A stretch of DNA of 64,000 nt, taken from positions 60,296,938 through 60,360,937 of the forward strand of contig CM072812.1 of the NCBI GenBank assembly GCA_037013495.1, in the 5' to 3' direction. This DNA is from Hippophae tibetana (taxonomy: Eukaryota > Streptophyta > Magnoliopsida > Rosales > Elaeagnaceae). A model generated the notes under the pieces. It saw only the letters and a list, made by a program, of their open reading frames with translations, had not been told where the DNA came from and did not search any database. The position numbers and the translations under genes are program-made. Positions 51,642 to 63,687 of this stretch are shown here, piece after piece. Numbering within the stretch: the first letter of the stretch is position 1; the number at the start of each line of letters is the position of its first letter.

Positions 51642-54632
51642 CATGTCACAGTTTAAAAAACAAAGAAGTTATTAATTGGGGTTGCAACTTTAACCTGGCG
51701 AAATTTTAAAATTGTAGCGAACCGGCTATTATAATAAATCATATGGAAGGTCGTTTCGATTTCTAAAAATGCAACAAAGCATTAGTTTTGTTCTCAACAT
51801 TTTGGAACCCAAACTCCATTGTTTACACAACTAACTCACGTCATAAATTTTGGTCTCACCATATTGCGTCGTTTTCGGTTCTATTTCTAAAGGATTCTAA
51901 TTTAATAATCTTAGCCACGTTCTTTGCAATTCAATCGTTAATATTTCGTTCAGTTACTAGGTTGTTCACCGAAAGGTTACATATAATTAAGAATGAGAGC
52001 CTTGGTGGAAAAAAAAGGTTATATGTCTTCATCTATCCATTTTTGAATTTTAGATTTAATCCTTCATCCCTTGCGTTTTGTATCAATTTTGTTGTCGTTG
52101 TTTTAATTTTTGGATTTATTTTTATAGTTTTCTTTAAATTCTTCATATCTTTTTTTGGTTCCTTTTTTTAATGTGTGTTAATCTATCTTTGTTTTTCAAA
52201 AAAAAATTTGTTGCAGCATGTCACAGTTTAAAAAACAAAGAAGTTATTAATTGGTGTTGCAACGTTAAACTGCTAAAATTTTTAAATAGAGTTTCCACAC
52301 GGCTATTATAATAAATCATATGGAAGGTCGTTTCGATTTCTAAAAATGCAACAAAGCATTAGTTTTGTTCTTAACATTTTGGAACCTAAACTCCGTTGTT
52401 TACACAACTTACTCATGTCATAAATTTTAGTCTCACCATATTGCGTTGTTTTCGGTTCTTTTTCTAAAGGATTCTATTGTTTAATAGTTTTTTTCATTCT
52501 TGAGTGAAAAATCACAATAAAAAGGAATAAATTTAATCCTTCATCCCTTGCGTTTTCTACCAATTTTGTTGTCGTTGTTTTAATTTTTGGATTTCCTTTT
52601 ATAATTTTCTTTAAATTCTTCATATCTTTTTTTTTTGTTGCTTTTTTTATTTGTGTTAATCTATCTTTGTTTTTCAAAAAAATAAGATTGTTGTAGCATG
52701 TCACAGTTTAAAAAACAAAGAAGTTATTAATTGAGGTTGCAACTTTAACATGTCAAAATTTTAAAACTGTAGCGAACCGGCTATTATAATAAATCATATG
52801 GAAGGTCATTTCGATTTCTAAAAATGCAACCAAGCATTAGTTCTGTTCTCAACATTTTTTAACCCAAACTCGATTGTTTACACAACTTACTCATTTCATA
52901 AATTTGCGTCTCACCATATTGCGTTGTTTTCGGTTCTTTTTCTAAAGGATTCTAATTTAATAATCTTAGCCACGTTCTTTGCAATTCAATCGTTAATATA
53001 TCGTTCAGTTAGTAGGTTGTTCACCGAAAGGTTACATATAATTTAGAATGAAAGCCTTGTTGAAAAAAAAAAAGGTTATATGTCTTCATCTATCCATTTT
53101 TGAATTTTAGATTAAAAACAATTATTATTTAATTGTTTTTTTCATTCTTGAGTGAAAAATCACAATAAAAAGAAAGAATTTAATCCTTCATCCCTTGCGT
53201 TTTCTATCAATTTTGTTGTCGTTGTTTTAATTTTTGGATTTCCATTTATAGTTTTCTTTAAATTCTTCATATCGTTTTTTTGTTCCTTTTTTTATGTGTG
53301 TTAATCTATCTTTGTTTTTCAAAAAAATAAGATTGTTGTAGCATGTCACAGTTTAAAAAACAAAGAAGTTATTAATTGGGGTTGCACCTTTAACCTGTCG
53401 AAATTTTAAAATTGTAGCGAACCTGCTATTATAATAAATCATATGGAAGGTCATTTCGATTTCTAAAAATGCAAGAAAGCATTAGTTCTGTTCTCAACAT
53501 TTTGGAACCCAAACTCCATTGTTTACACAACTTACTCATGTCATAAATTTTAGTCTCACCATATTGCGTCGTTTTTGGTTCTTTTTCTAAAGGATTCTAT
53601 ATTAATCATCTTAACCACGTTCTTTCCAATTCAATCGTTAATATTTCGTTGAGTTACTAGGTTGTTCTCCTAAAGGTTGCATATAATTTAGAATGAGAGC
53701 CCTGGTGGCAATAAAAAGGTTATATGCCTTTATTTATCCATTTTTGAATTTTTGATTTAAAACAATAATTATTTAATTGTTTTTTTGATTATTGAGTGAA
53801 AAATCACAATAAAAAGGAAGAAATTTAAACCTTCATCCATTGCGTTTTCTATAAATTTTGTTGTCGTTGTTTTAATTTTTGGATTTCCTTTTATAGTTTT
53901 CTTTAAATTCTTCATATCTTTTTTTTTTTGTTGCTTTTAATATTTGTGTTAATCTATCTTTGTTTTTCAAAAAAATAAGATTGTTGTAGCATGTCACAGT
54001 TTAAAAAACAAAGAAGTTATTAATTGGGGTTGCAACTTTAACCTGGCGAAATTTTAAAATTGTAGCGAACCGGCTATTATAATAAATCATATGGAAGGTC
54101 GTTTCGATTTCTAAAAATGCAACCAAGCATTAGTTCTGTTCTCAACATTTTTTAACCCAAACTCGATTGTTTACACAACTAACTCACGTCATAAATTTTG
54201 GTGTCACCATATTGCGTTGTTTTCGGTTCTTTTTCTAAAGGATTCTAATTTAATCATCTTAACCACGTTCTTTGCAATTCAATCGTTAATATTTCGTTGA
54301 GTTACTAGGTTGTTCACCTAAAGGTTACACATAATTTAGAATGAGAGCCTTGGTGAAAAAAAAAGGTTATATGTCTTCATCTATCCATTTTTGAATTTTA
54401 GATTAAAAACAATTATTATTTAATTGTTTTTTTCATTCTTGAGTGAAAAATCACAATAAAAAGAAAGAAATTTAATCCTTCATCCCTTGCGTTTTCTATC
54501 AATTTTGTTGTCGTTGTATTAATTTTTGGATTTCCTTTTATAGTTTTCTTTAAATTCTTCATATCTTATTTTTGTGCCTTTTTTATGTGTGTTAATCTAT
54601 CTTTGTTTTTCAAAAAAATAAGATTATTGCAG
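51642..54632. repeat. HOR-II copy 6, five units, ending in the C-type transition
   Basis: Units are M' 51642 (576 bp), S 52218 (480), L 52698 (644), L 53342 (648) and L 53990 (643). The last L begins as HOR-II (CCTGGCGAAATTTTAAAATTG) and acquires subfamily C markers after about 54,200 (TTGGTGTCACC, CACCTAAAGGTTACACATAA, GGTGAAAAAAAAAGG). M, M' and S units do not occur beyond this point in the window. Confidence 0.88.
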
Positions 54633-57221
54633 CATGTCACAGTTTAAAAAACAAAGAAGTTATTAATTGGGGTTGTAACTTTAACCTGTCAAAATTTTAA
54701 ATCTCGTAGCGAACCGGCTATTATAATAAATCATATGGAATGTCGTTTCGATTTCTAAAAATGTAACAAAGCATTAGTTCTGTTCTCAATATTTTTTAAC
54801 CCAAACTCCATTGTTTACACAACTTACCGATGTCATATATTTTGGAGTCACCATATTGGGTTGTTTTCGATTCTTCTTCTAAAGGATTCTATATTAATCA
54901 TCTTAACCACGTTCTTTGCAATTCAATCGTTAATATTTCGTTGAGTTACTAGGTTGTTCACCTAAAGGTTACACATAATTTAGAATGAGAGCTTTGGTGA
55001 AAAAAAAAGGTTATATGTCTTCATATATCCATTTTTGAATTTTAGATTAAAAACAATTGTTATTTAATTGTTTTTTTCATTCTTGAGTGAAAAATCACAA
55101 TAAAATGAAAGAAATTTAATCCTTCATCCCTTGCGTTTTCTATCAATTTTGTTGTCGTTGTTTTAATTTTTGGATTTCGTTTTATAGTTTTCTTTAAATT
55201 CTTGATAACTATTTCTTTGTTCCTTTTTTTATGTGTGTTAATCTATCTTTGTTTTTCAAAAAAATAAGATTATTGCAGCATGTCACAGTTTAAAAAACAA
55301 AGAAGTTATTAATTGGGGTTCCAACGTTAAACTGCTAAAAATTTTAAATCGTGTATCGACACGGCTATTATAATAAATCATATGGAATGTCGTTTCGATT
55401 TCTAAAAATGTAACAAAGCATTAGTTTTGTTCTCAATATTTTTTAACCCAAACTCCATTGTTTACACAACTTACCGATGTCATATATTTTGGTGTCAAAA
55501 TATTGCGTTGTTTTCGATTCTTCTTCTAAAGGATTCTATATTAATCATCTTAACCACGTTCTTTGCAATTCAATCGTTAATATTTCGTTGAGTTACTAGG
55601 TTGTTCACCTATAGGTTACACATAATTTAGAATGAGAGCCTTGGTGAAAAAAAAAGGTTATATATGTCTTCATCTATTCATTTTTGAATTTTAGATTAAA
55701 AACAATTGTTATTTAATTGTTTTTTTCATTCTTGAGTGAAAAATCACAATAAAATGAAAAAAATTTAATCCTTCATCCCTTGCATTTTCTATCAATTTTG
55801 TTGTGGTTGTATTAATTTTTGGATTTCCTTTTATAGTTTTCTTTAAATTCTTCATATCTTATTTTTGTGCCTATCTTTATGTGTGTTAATCCATCTTTCT
55901 TTTTCAAAAAAATAAGATTGTTGCAGCATGTCACAGTTTAAAAAACAAAGAAGTTATTAATTGGGGTTGTAACTTTAACCTGTCAAAATTTTAAATCTCG
56001 TAGCGAACCGGCTATTATAATAAATCATATGGAATGTCGTTTCGATTTCTAAAAATGTAACAAAGCATTAGTTCTGTTCTCAATATTTTTTAACCCAAAC
56101 TCCATTGTTTACACAACTTACCGATGTCATATATTTTGGTGTCACCATATTGGGTTGTTTTCGATTCTTCTTCTAAAGGATTCTATATTAATCATCTTAA
56201 CCACGTTCTTTGCAATTCAATCGTTAATATTTCGTTGAGTTACTAGGTTGTTCACCTAAAGGTTACACATAATTTAGAATGAGAGCTTTGGTGAAAAAAA
56301 AAGGTTATATGTCTTCATCTATCCATTTTTGAATTTTAGATTAAAAACAATTGTTATTTAATTGTTTTTTTCATTCTTGAGTGAAAAATCACAATAAAAT
56401 GAAAGAAATTTAATCCTTCATCCCTTGCGTTTTCTATCAATTTTGTTGTCGTTGTTTTAATTTTTGGATTTCGTTTTATAGTTTTCTTTAAATTCTTGAT
56501 AACTATTTCTTTGTTCCTTTTTTTATGTGTGTTAATCTATCTTTGTTTTTCAAAAAAATAAGATTATTGCAGCATGTCACAGTTTAAAAAACAAAGAAGT
56601 TATTAATTGGGGTTCCAACGTTAAACTGCTAAAAATTTTAAATCGTGTATCGACACGGCTATTATAATAAATCATATGGAATGTCGTTTCGATTTCTAAA
56701 AATGTAACAAAGCATTAGTTTTGTTCTCAATATTTTTTAACCCAAACTCCGTTGTTTACACAACTTACCGATGTCATATATTTTGGTGTCAAAATATTGC
56801 GTTGTTTTCGATTCTTCTTCTAAAGGATTCTATATTAATCATCTTAACCACGTTCTTTGCAATTCAATTGTTAATATTTCGTTGAGTTACTAGGTTGTTC
56901 ACCTAAAGGTTACACATAATTTAGAATGAGAGCCTTGGTGAAGAAAAAAAGGTTATATATGTCTTCATCTATTCATTTTTGAATTTTAGATTAAAAAGAA
57001 TTGTTATTTAATTGTTTTTTTCATTCTTGAGTGAAAAATCACAATAAAATGAAAAAAATTTAATCCTTCATCCCTTGCATTTTCTATCAATTTTGTTGTG
57101 GTTGTATTAATTTTTGGATTTCCTTTTATAGTTTTCTTTAAATTCTTCATATCTTATTTTTGTGCCTATCTTTATGTGTGTTAATCCATCTTTCTTTTTC
57201 AAAAAAATAAGATTGTTGCAG
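54633..57221. repeat. Tandem dimer (alpha-beta) duplicated, about 1,295 bp
   Basis: The alpha/beta pair 54633-55927 is followed by a near-identical pair 55928-57221. Shared private variants include TTCTTGATAACTATTTC in the alpha member and GGTTATATATGTCTTC in the beta member. Differences are few and scattered, for example TTGGAGTCACC against TTGGTGTCACC. This is a local dimeric higher-order repeat that does not persist regularly further right. Confidence 0.88.
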
Positions 57222-57534
57222 CATGTCACAGTTTTAAAAACAAAGAAGTTATTAATTGGGGTTGTAACTTTAACCTGTCAAAATTTTAAATCTCGTAGCG
57301 AACCGGTTATTATAATAAATCATATGGAATGTCGTTTCAATTTCTAAAAATGTAACAAAGCATTAGTTCTGTTCTCAATATTTTTTAACCCAAACTCCAT
57401 TGTTTACACAACTTACCGATGTCATATATTTTGGTGTCAAAATATTGCGTTGTTTTTGATTCTTCTTCTAAAGGATTCTATATTAATCATCTTAACCACG
57501 TTCTTTGCAATTCAATCGTTAATATTTCGTTGAG

Positions 57535-57556
57535 TTACTAGGTTGTTAACCTAAAG
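57535..57556. other. Short dyad TAGGT-N5-ACCTA, conserved in A and C
   Basis: Subfamilies A and C usually read TAGGTTGTTCACCTA, a 5 bp inverted repeat with 5 nt spacer; this copy reads TAGGTTGTTAACCTA, which lengthens the symmetry. In most B, HOR-I and HOR-II units the right half is ACCGA, which breaks the dyad. A plain short inverted repeat is weak evidence of function on its own. Confidence 0.5.
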
Positions 57557-60453
57557 GTTACACATAATTTAGAATGAGAGCCTTGGTGAAGAAAAAAAGG
57601 TTATATATGTCTTCATCTATTCATTTTTGAATTTTAGATTAAAAACAATTGTTATTTAATTGTTTTTTTCATTCTTGAGTGAAAAATCACAATAAAATGA
57701 AAGAAATTTAATCCTTCATCCCTTGCATTTTCTATCAATTTTGTTGTGGTTGTATTAATTTTTCGATTTCCTTTTATAGTTTTCTTTAAATTCTTCATAT
57801 CTTATTTCTGTGCCTATCTTTATGTGTGTTAATCCATCTTTCTTTTTCAAAAAAATAAGATTGTTGCAGCATGTCACAGTTTAAAAAACAAAGAAGTTAT
57901 TAATTGGGGTTGTAACTTTAACCTGTCAAAATTTTAAATCTCGTAGCGAACCGGTTATTATAATAAATCATATGGAATGTCGTTTCGATTTCTAAAAATG
58001 TAACAAAGCATTAGTTCTGTTCTCAATATTTTTTAACCCAAACTCCATTGTTTACACAACTTACCGATGTCATATATTTTGGTGTCACCAAATTGGGTTG
58101 TTTTCGATTCTTCTTCTAAAGGATTCTATATTAATCATCTTAACCACGTTCTTTACAATTCAATCGTTAATATTTCGTTGAGTTACTAGGTTGTTCACCT
58201 AAAGGTTACACATAATTTAGAATGAGAGCCTTGATGAAAAAAAAGGTTATATGTCTTCATCTATCCATTTTTGAATTTTAGATTAAAAACAATTGTTATT
58301 TAATTGTTTTTTTCATTCTTTAGTGAAAAATCACAATAAAATGAAAAAAATTTAATCCTTCATCCCTTGCGTTTTCTATCAATTTTGTTGTCGTTGTTTT
58401 AATTTTTGGATTTCGTTTTATAGTTTTCTTTAAATTCTTGATAACTATTTCTTTGTTCCTTTTTTTATGTGTGTTAATCTATCTTTGTTTTTCAAAAAAA
58501 TAAGATTATTGCAGCATGTCACAGTTTAAAAAACAAAGAAGTTATTAATTGGGGTTGCAACGTTAAACTGCTAAAATTTTTAAATCGTGTATCGACACGG
58601 CTATTATAATAAATCATATGGAATGTCATTTCGATTTCTAAAAATGTAACAAAGCATTAGTTTTGTTCTCAATATTTTTTAACCCAAACTCCATTGTTTA
58701 CACAACTTACCGATGTCATATATTTTGGTGTCAAAATATTGCGTTGTTTTCGATTCTTCTTCTAAAGGATTCTATATTAATCATCTTAACCACGTTCTTT
58801 GCAATTCAATCGTTAATATTTCGTTGAGTTACTAGGTTGTTCACCTATAGGTTACACATAATTTAGAATGAGAGCCTTGGTGAAAAAAAAAGGTTATATA
58901 TGTCTTCATCTATTCATTTTTGAATTTTAGATTAAAAACAATTGTTATTTAATTGTTTTTTTCATTCTTGAGTGAAAAATCACAATAAAATGAAAGAAAT
59001 TTAATCCTTCATCCCTTGCATTTTCTATCAATTTTGTTGTCGTTGTATTAATTTTTGGATTTCCTTTTATAGTTTTCTTTAAATTCTTCATATCTTATTT
59101 TTGTGCCTATATTTATGTGTGTTAATCCATCTTTCTTTTTCAAAAAAATGAGATTGTTGCAGCATGTCACAGTTTAAAAAACAAAGAAGTTATTAATTGG
59201 GGTTGTAACTTTAACCTGTCAAAATTTTAAATCTCGTAGTGAACCGGCTATTATAATAAATCATATGGAATGTCGTTTCGATTTCTAAAAATGTAACAAA
59301 GCATTAGTTCTGTTCTCAATATTTTTTAACCCAAACTCCATTGTTTACACAACTTACCGATGTCATATATTTTGGTGTCAAAATATTGCGTTGTTTTCGA
59401 TTCTTCTTCTAAAGGATTCTATATTAATCATCTTAACCACGTTCTTTGCAATTCAATCGTTAATATTTCGTTGAGTTACTAGGTTGGTAACCTAAAGGTT
59501 ACACATAATTTAGAATGAGAGCCTTGGTGAAAAAAAAGGTTATATATGTCTTCATCTATTCATTTTTGAATTTTAGATAAAAAACAATTATTATTTAATT
59601 GTTTATTTCATTCTTGAGTGAAAAATCACAATAAAATGAAAGAAATTTAATCCTTCATCCCTTGCATTTTCTACCAATTTTGTTGTTGTTGTATTAATTT
59701 TTGATTTCCTTTTATAGTTTTCTTTAAATTCTTCATATCTTATTTTTGTGCCTATCTTTATGTGTGTTAATCCATCTTTCTTTTTCAAAAAAATAAGATT
59801 GTTGCAGCATGTCACAGTTTAAAAAACAAAGAAGTTATTAATTGGGGTTGTAACTTTAACCTGTCAAAATTTTAAATCTCGTAGCGAACCGGCTATTATA
59901 ATAAATCATATGGAATGTCGTTTCGATTTCTAAAAATGTAACAAAGCATTAGTTCTGTTCTCAATATTTTTTAACCCAAACTCCATTGTTTACACAACTT
60001 ACCGATGTCATATATTTTGGTGTCAACATATTGCGTTGTTTTCGATTCTTCTTCTAAAGGATTCTATATTAATCATATTAACCACGTTCTTTGCAATTCA
60101 ATCGTTAATATTTCGTTGAGTTACTAGGTTGTTCACCTAAAGGTTACACATAATTTAGAATGAGAGCCTTGGTGAAAAAAAAGGTTATATATGTCTTCAT
60201 CTATTCATTTTTGAATTTTAGATTAAAAACAATTGTTATTTAATTGTTTTTTTCATTCTTGAGTGAAAAATCACAATAAAATGAAGGAAATTTAATCCTT
60301 CATCCCTTGCATATTCTATCGATTTTGTTGTCGTTGTATTAATTTTTGGATTTCCTTTTATAGTTTTCTTTAAATTCTTCATATCTTATTTTTGTGCCTT
60401 TTTTTATGTGTGTTAATCCATCTTTCTTTTTCAAAAAAATAAGATTGTTGCAG

Positions 60454-63400
60454 CATGTCACAGTTTAAAAAACAAAGAAGTTATTAATTGGGGTTGTAAC
60501 TTTAACCTGTCAAAATTTTAAATCTCGTAGCGAACCGGCTATTATAATAAATCATATGGAATGTCGTTTCGATTTCTAAAAATGTAACAAAGCATTAGTT
60601 CTGTTCTCAATATTTTTTAACCCAAACTCCATTGTTTACACAACTTACCGATGTCATATATTTTGGTGTCACCATATTGGGTTGTTTTCGATTCTTCTTC
60701 TAAAGGATTCTATATTAATCATCTTAACCACGTTCTTTGCAATTCAATCGTTAATATTTCGTTGAGTTACTAGGTTGTTCACCTAAAGGTTACCCATAAT
60801 TTAGAATGAGAGCCTTGGTGAAAAAAAAAGGTTATATGTCTTCATCTATCCATTTTTGAATTTTAGATTAAAAACAATTGTTATTTAATTGTTTTTTTCA
60901 TTCTTGAGTGAAAAATCACAATAAAATGAAAGAAATTTAATCCTTCATCCCTTGCGTTTTCTATCAATTTTGTTGTCATTGTTTTAATTTTTGGATTTCG
61001 TTTTATAGATTTCTTTAAATTCTTGATAACTATTTCTTTGTTCCTTTTTTTATGTGTGTTAATCAATCTTTGTTTTTCAAAAAAATAAGATTATTGCAGC
61101 ATGTGACAGTTTAAAAATCAAAGAAGTTATTAATTGGGGTTGCAACGTTAAACTGCTAAAATTTTTAAATCGTGTATCGACACGGCTATTATAATAAATC
61201 ATATGGAATGTCGTTTCGATTTCTAAAAATGTAACAAAGCATTAGTTTTGTTCTCAATATTTTTTAACCCAAACTCCATTGTTTACACAACTTACCGAGG
61301 TCATATATTTTGGTGTCAAAATATTGCGTTGTTTTCGATTCTTCTTCTAAAGGATTCTATATTAATCATCTTAACCACGTTCTTTGCAATTCAATCGTTA
61401 ATATTTCGTTGAGTTACTAGGTTGTTCACCTAAAGGTTACACATAATTTAGAATGAGAGCCTTCGTGAAAAAAAAAGGTTATATGTGTCTTCATCTATTC
61501 ATTTTTGAATTTTAGATTAAAAACAATTGTTATTTAATTGTTTTTTTCATTCTTGAGTGAAAAATCACAATAAAATGAAAGAAACTTAATCCTTCATCCC
61601 TTGCATTTTCTATCAATTTTGTTGTCGTTGTACTAATTTATGGATTTCCTTTTATAGTTTTCTTTAAATTCTTCATATCTTATTTTTGTGCTTTTTTTTA
61701 TGTGGGTTAATCTATATTTGTTTTTCAAAAAAATAAGATTGTTGCAGCATGTCACAGTTTAAAAAACAAAGAAGTTATTAATTGGGGTTGCAACATTAAC
61801 CTGTCAAAATTTTAAATCTCGTAGCGAACCGGCTATTATAATAAATCATATGGAATGTCGTTTCGATTTCTAAAAATGTAACAAAGCATTAGTTCTGTTC
61901 TCAATATTTTTTAACCCAAACTCCATTGTTTACACAACTTACCGATGTCATATATTTTGGTGTCACCAAATTGGGTTGTTTTCGATTCTTCTTCTAAAGG
62001 ATTCTATATTAATCATCTTAACCACGTTCTTTGCAATTCAATCGTTAATATTTCGTTGAGTTACTAGGTTGTTCACCTAAAGGTTACACATAATTTAGAA
62101 TGCATTCCTTGGTGAAAAAAAAAGGTTATATATGTCTTCATCTATTCATTTTTGAATTTTAGATTAAAAACAATTGTTATTTAATTGTTTTTTTCATTCT
62201 TGAGTGAAAAATCACAATAAAATGAAAGAAATTTAATCCTTCATCCCTTGCATTTTCTATCGATTTTGTTGTCGTTGTATTAATTTTTGGATTTCCTTTT
62301 ATAGTTTTCTTTAAATTCTTCATATCTTATTTTTGTGTCTTTTTTTATGTGTGTTAATCTATCTTTCTTTTTCAAAAAAATAAGATTATTGCAGCATGTC
62401 ACAGTTTAAAAAACAAAGAAGTTATTAATTGGGGTTGCAACGTTAAACAACTAAAATTTTTAAATTGTGTATCGACACGGCTATTATAATAAATCATATG
62501 GAATGTCGTTTCGATTTCTAAAAATGTAACAAAGCATTAGTTCTGTTCTCAATATTTTTTAACCCAAACTCCATTGTTTACACAACTTACCGATGTCATA
62601 TATTTTGGTGTCAACATATTGCGTTGTTTTCGATTCTTCTTCTAAAGGATTCTATATTAATCATATTAACCACGTTCTTTGCAATTCAATCGTTAATATT
62701 TCGTTGAGTTACTAGGTTGTTCACCTAAAGGTTACACATAATTTAGAATGAGAGCCTTGGTGAAAAAAAAAGGTTATATATGTCTTCATCTATTCATTTT
62801 TGAATTTTAGATTAAAAACAATTGTTATTTAATTGTTTTTTTCATTCTTGAGTGAAAAATCACAATAAAATGAACGAAATTTAATCCTTCATCCCTTGCA
62901 TTTTCTATCGATTTTGTTGTCGTTGTATTAATTTTTGGATTTCCTTTTATAGTTTTCTTTAAATTCTTCATATCTTATTTTTGTGCCTTTTTTTATGTGT
63001 GTTAATCCATCTTTCTTTTTCAAAAAAATAAGATTGTTGCAGCATGTCACAGTTTAAAAAACAAAGAAGTTATTAATTGGGGTTGTAACTTTAACCTGTC
63101 AAAATTTTAAATCTCGTAGCGAACCGGCTATTATAATAAATCATATGGAATGTCGTTTCGATTTCTAAAAATGTAACAAAGCATTAGTTCTGTTCTCAAT
63201 ATTTTTTAACCCAAACTCCATTGTTTACACAACTTACCGATGTCATATATTTTGGTGTCACCATATTGGGTTGTTTTCGATTCTTCTTCTAAAGGATTCT
63301 ATATTAATCATCTTAACCACGTTCTTTGCAATTCAATCGTTAATATTTCGTTGAGTTACTAGGTTGTTCACCTAAAGGTTACCCATAATTTAGAATGAGA

Positions 63401-63687
63401 GCCTTGGTGAAAAAAAAAGGTTATATGTCTTCATCTATCCATTTTTGAATTTTAGATTAAAAACAATTGTTATTTAATTGTTTTTTTCATTCTTGAGTGA
63501 AAAATCACAATAAAATGAAAGAAATTTAATCCTTCATCCCTTGCGTTTTCTACCAATTTTGTTGTCATTGTTTTAATTTTTGGATTTCCTTTTATAGTTT
63601 TCTTTAAATTCTTCATATCTTATTTTTGTGCCTATCTTTATGTGTGTTAATCCATCTTTCTTTTTCAAAAAAATAAGATTGTTGCAG
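60454..63687. repeat. Re-used monomer subtypes in subfamily C
   Basis: Units at 60454 and 63043 share GGTTACCCATAATTTAG and TTGTTGTCATTGTTTTAA, four monomers apart. Units at 59808, 62395 and 63688 share TTGGTGTCAACATATTGCG with ATTAATCATATTAACC. Similar subtypes are thus interspersed rather than grouped, as expected from repeated unequal exchange with registers of one to four monomers. Confidence 0.75.

Larger units (their letters stand above)
34140..54200. repeat. Higher-order repeat II: M'-S-L(n) with variable n
   Basis: There are 34 units between 34140 and 54633. M' starts are 37358, 40344, 43974, 46319, 49301 and 51642, each followed by S at 37934, 40919, 44549, 46894, 49876 and 52218. 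The number of full-length units after S is 3, 4, 2, 3, 2 and 3. The distance between M' starts is thus 2,986, 3,630, 2,345, 2,982 and 2,341 bp. Unlike HOR-I, M' carries the alpha box; only S keeps the beta-type sequence (AGAGTTTCCACACGG). The block is entirely satellite. Confidence 0.94.

Noticed and set aside
19461..52171. Repeated plus-strand open frames of 61-127 codons with phenylalanine/isoleucine-rich products
   Set aside because: Same reasoning: one per monomer, varying ends, disrupted by slippage, and no family resemblance. The shared sequence is explained by satellite copying.
1727..61066. Repeated minus-strand open frames of about 61-106 codons (for example 6232-6459, 41176-41406, 60881-61066), lysine-rich with a hydrophobic end
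   Set aside because: They start at the anchor CAT and end in the palindrome region, once per unit, but only in a fraction of units. Others are broken by A or T run indels. The composition (K, N, T, I, F) is what the purine-rich strand of an AT-rich repeat gives. No recognisable domain is present, and the frame is not preserved across the array.
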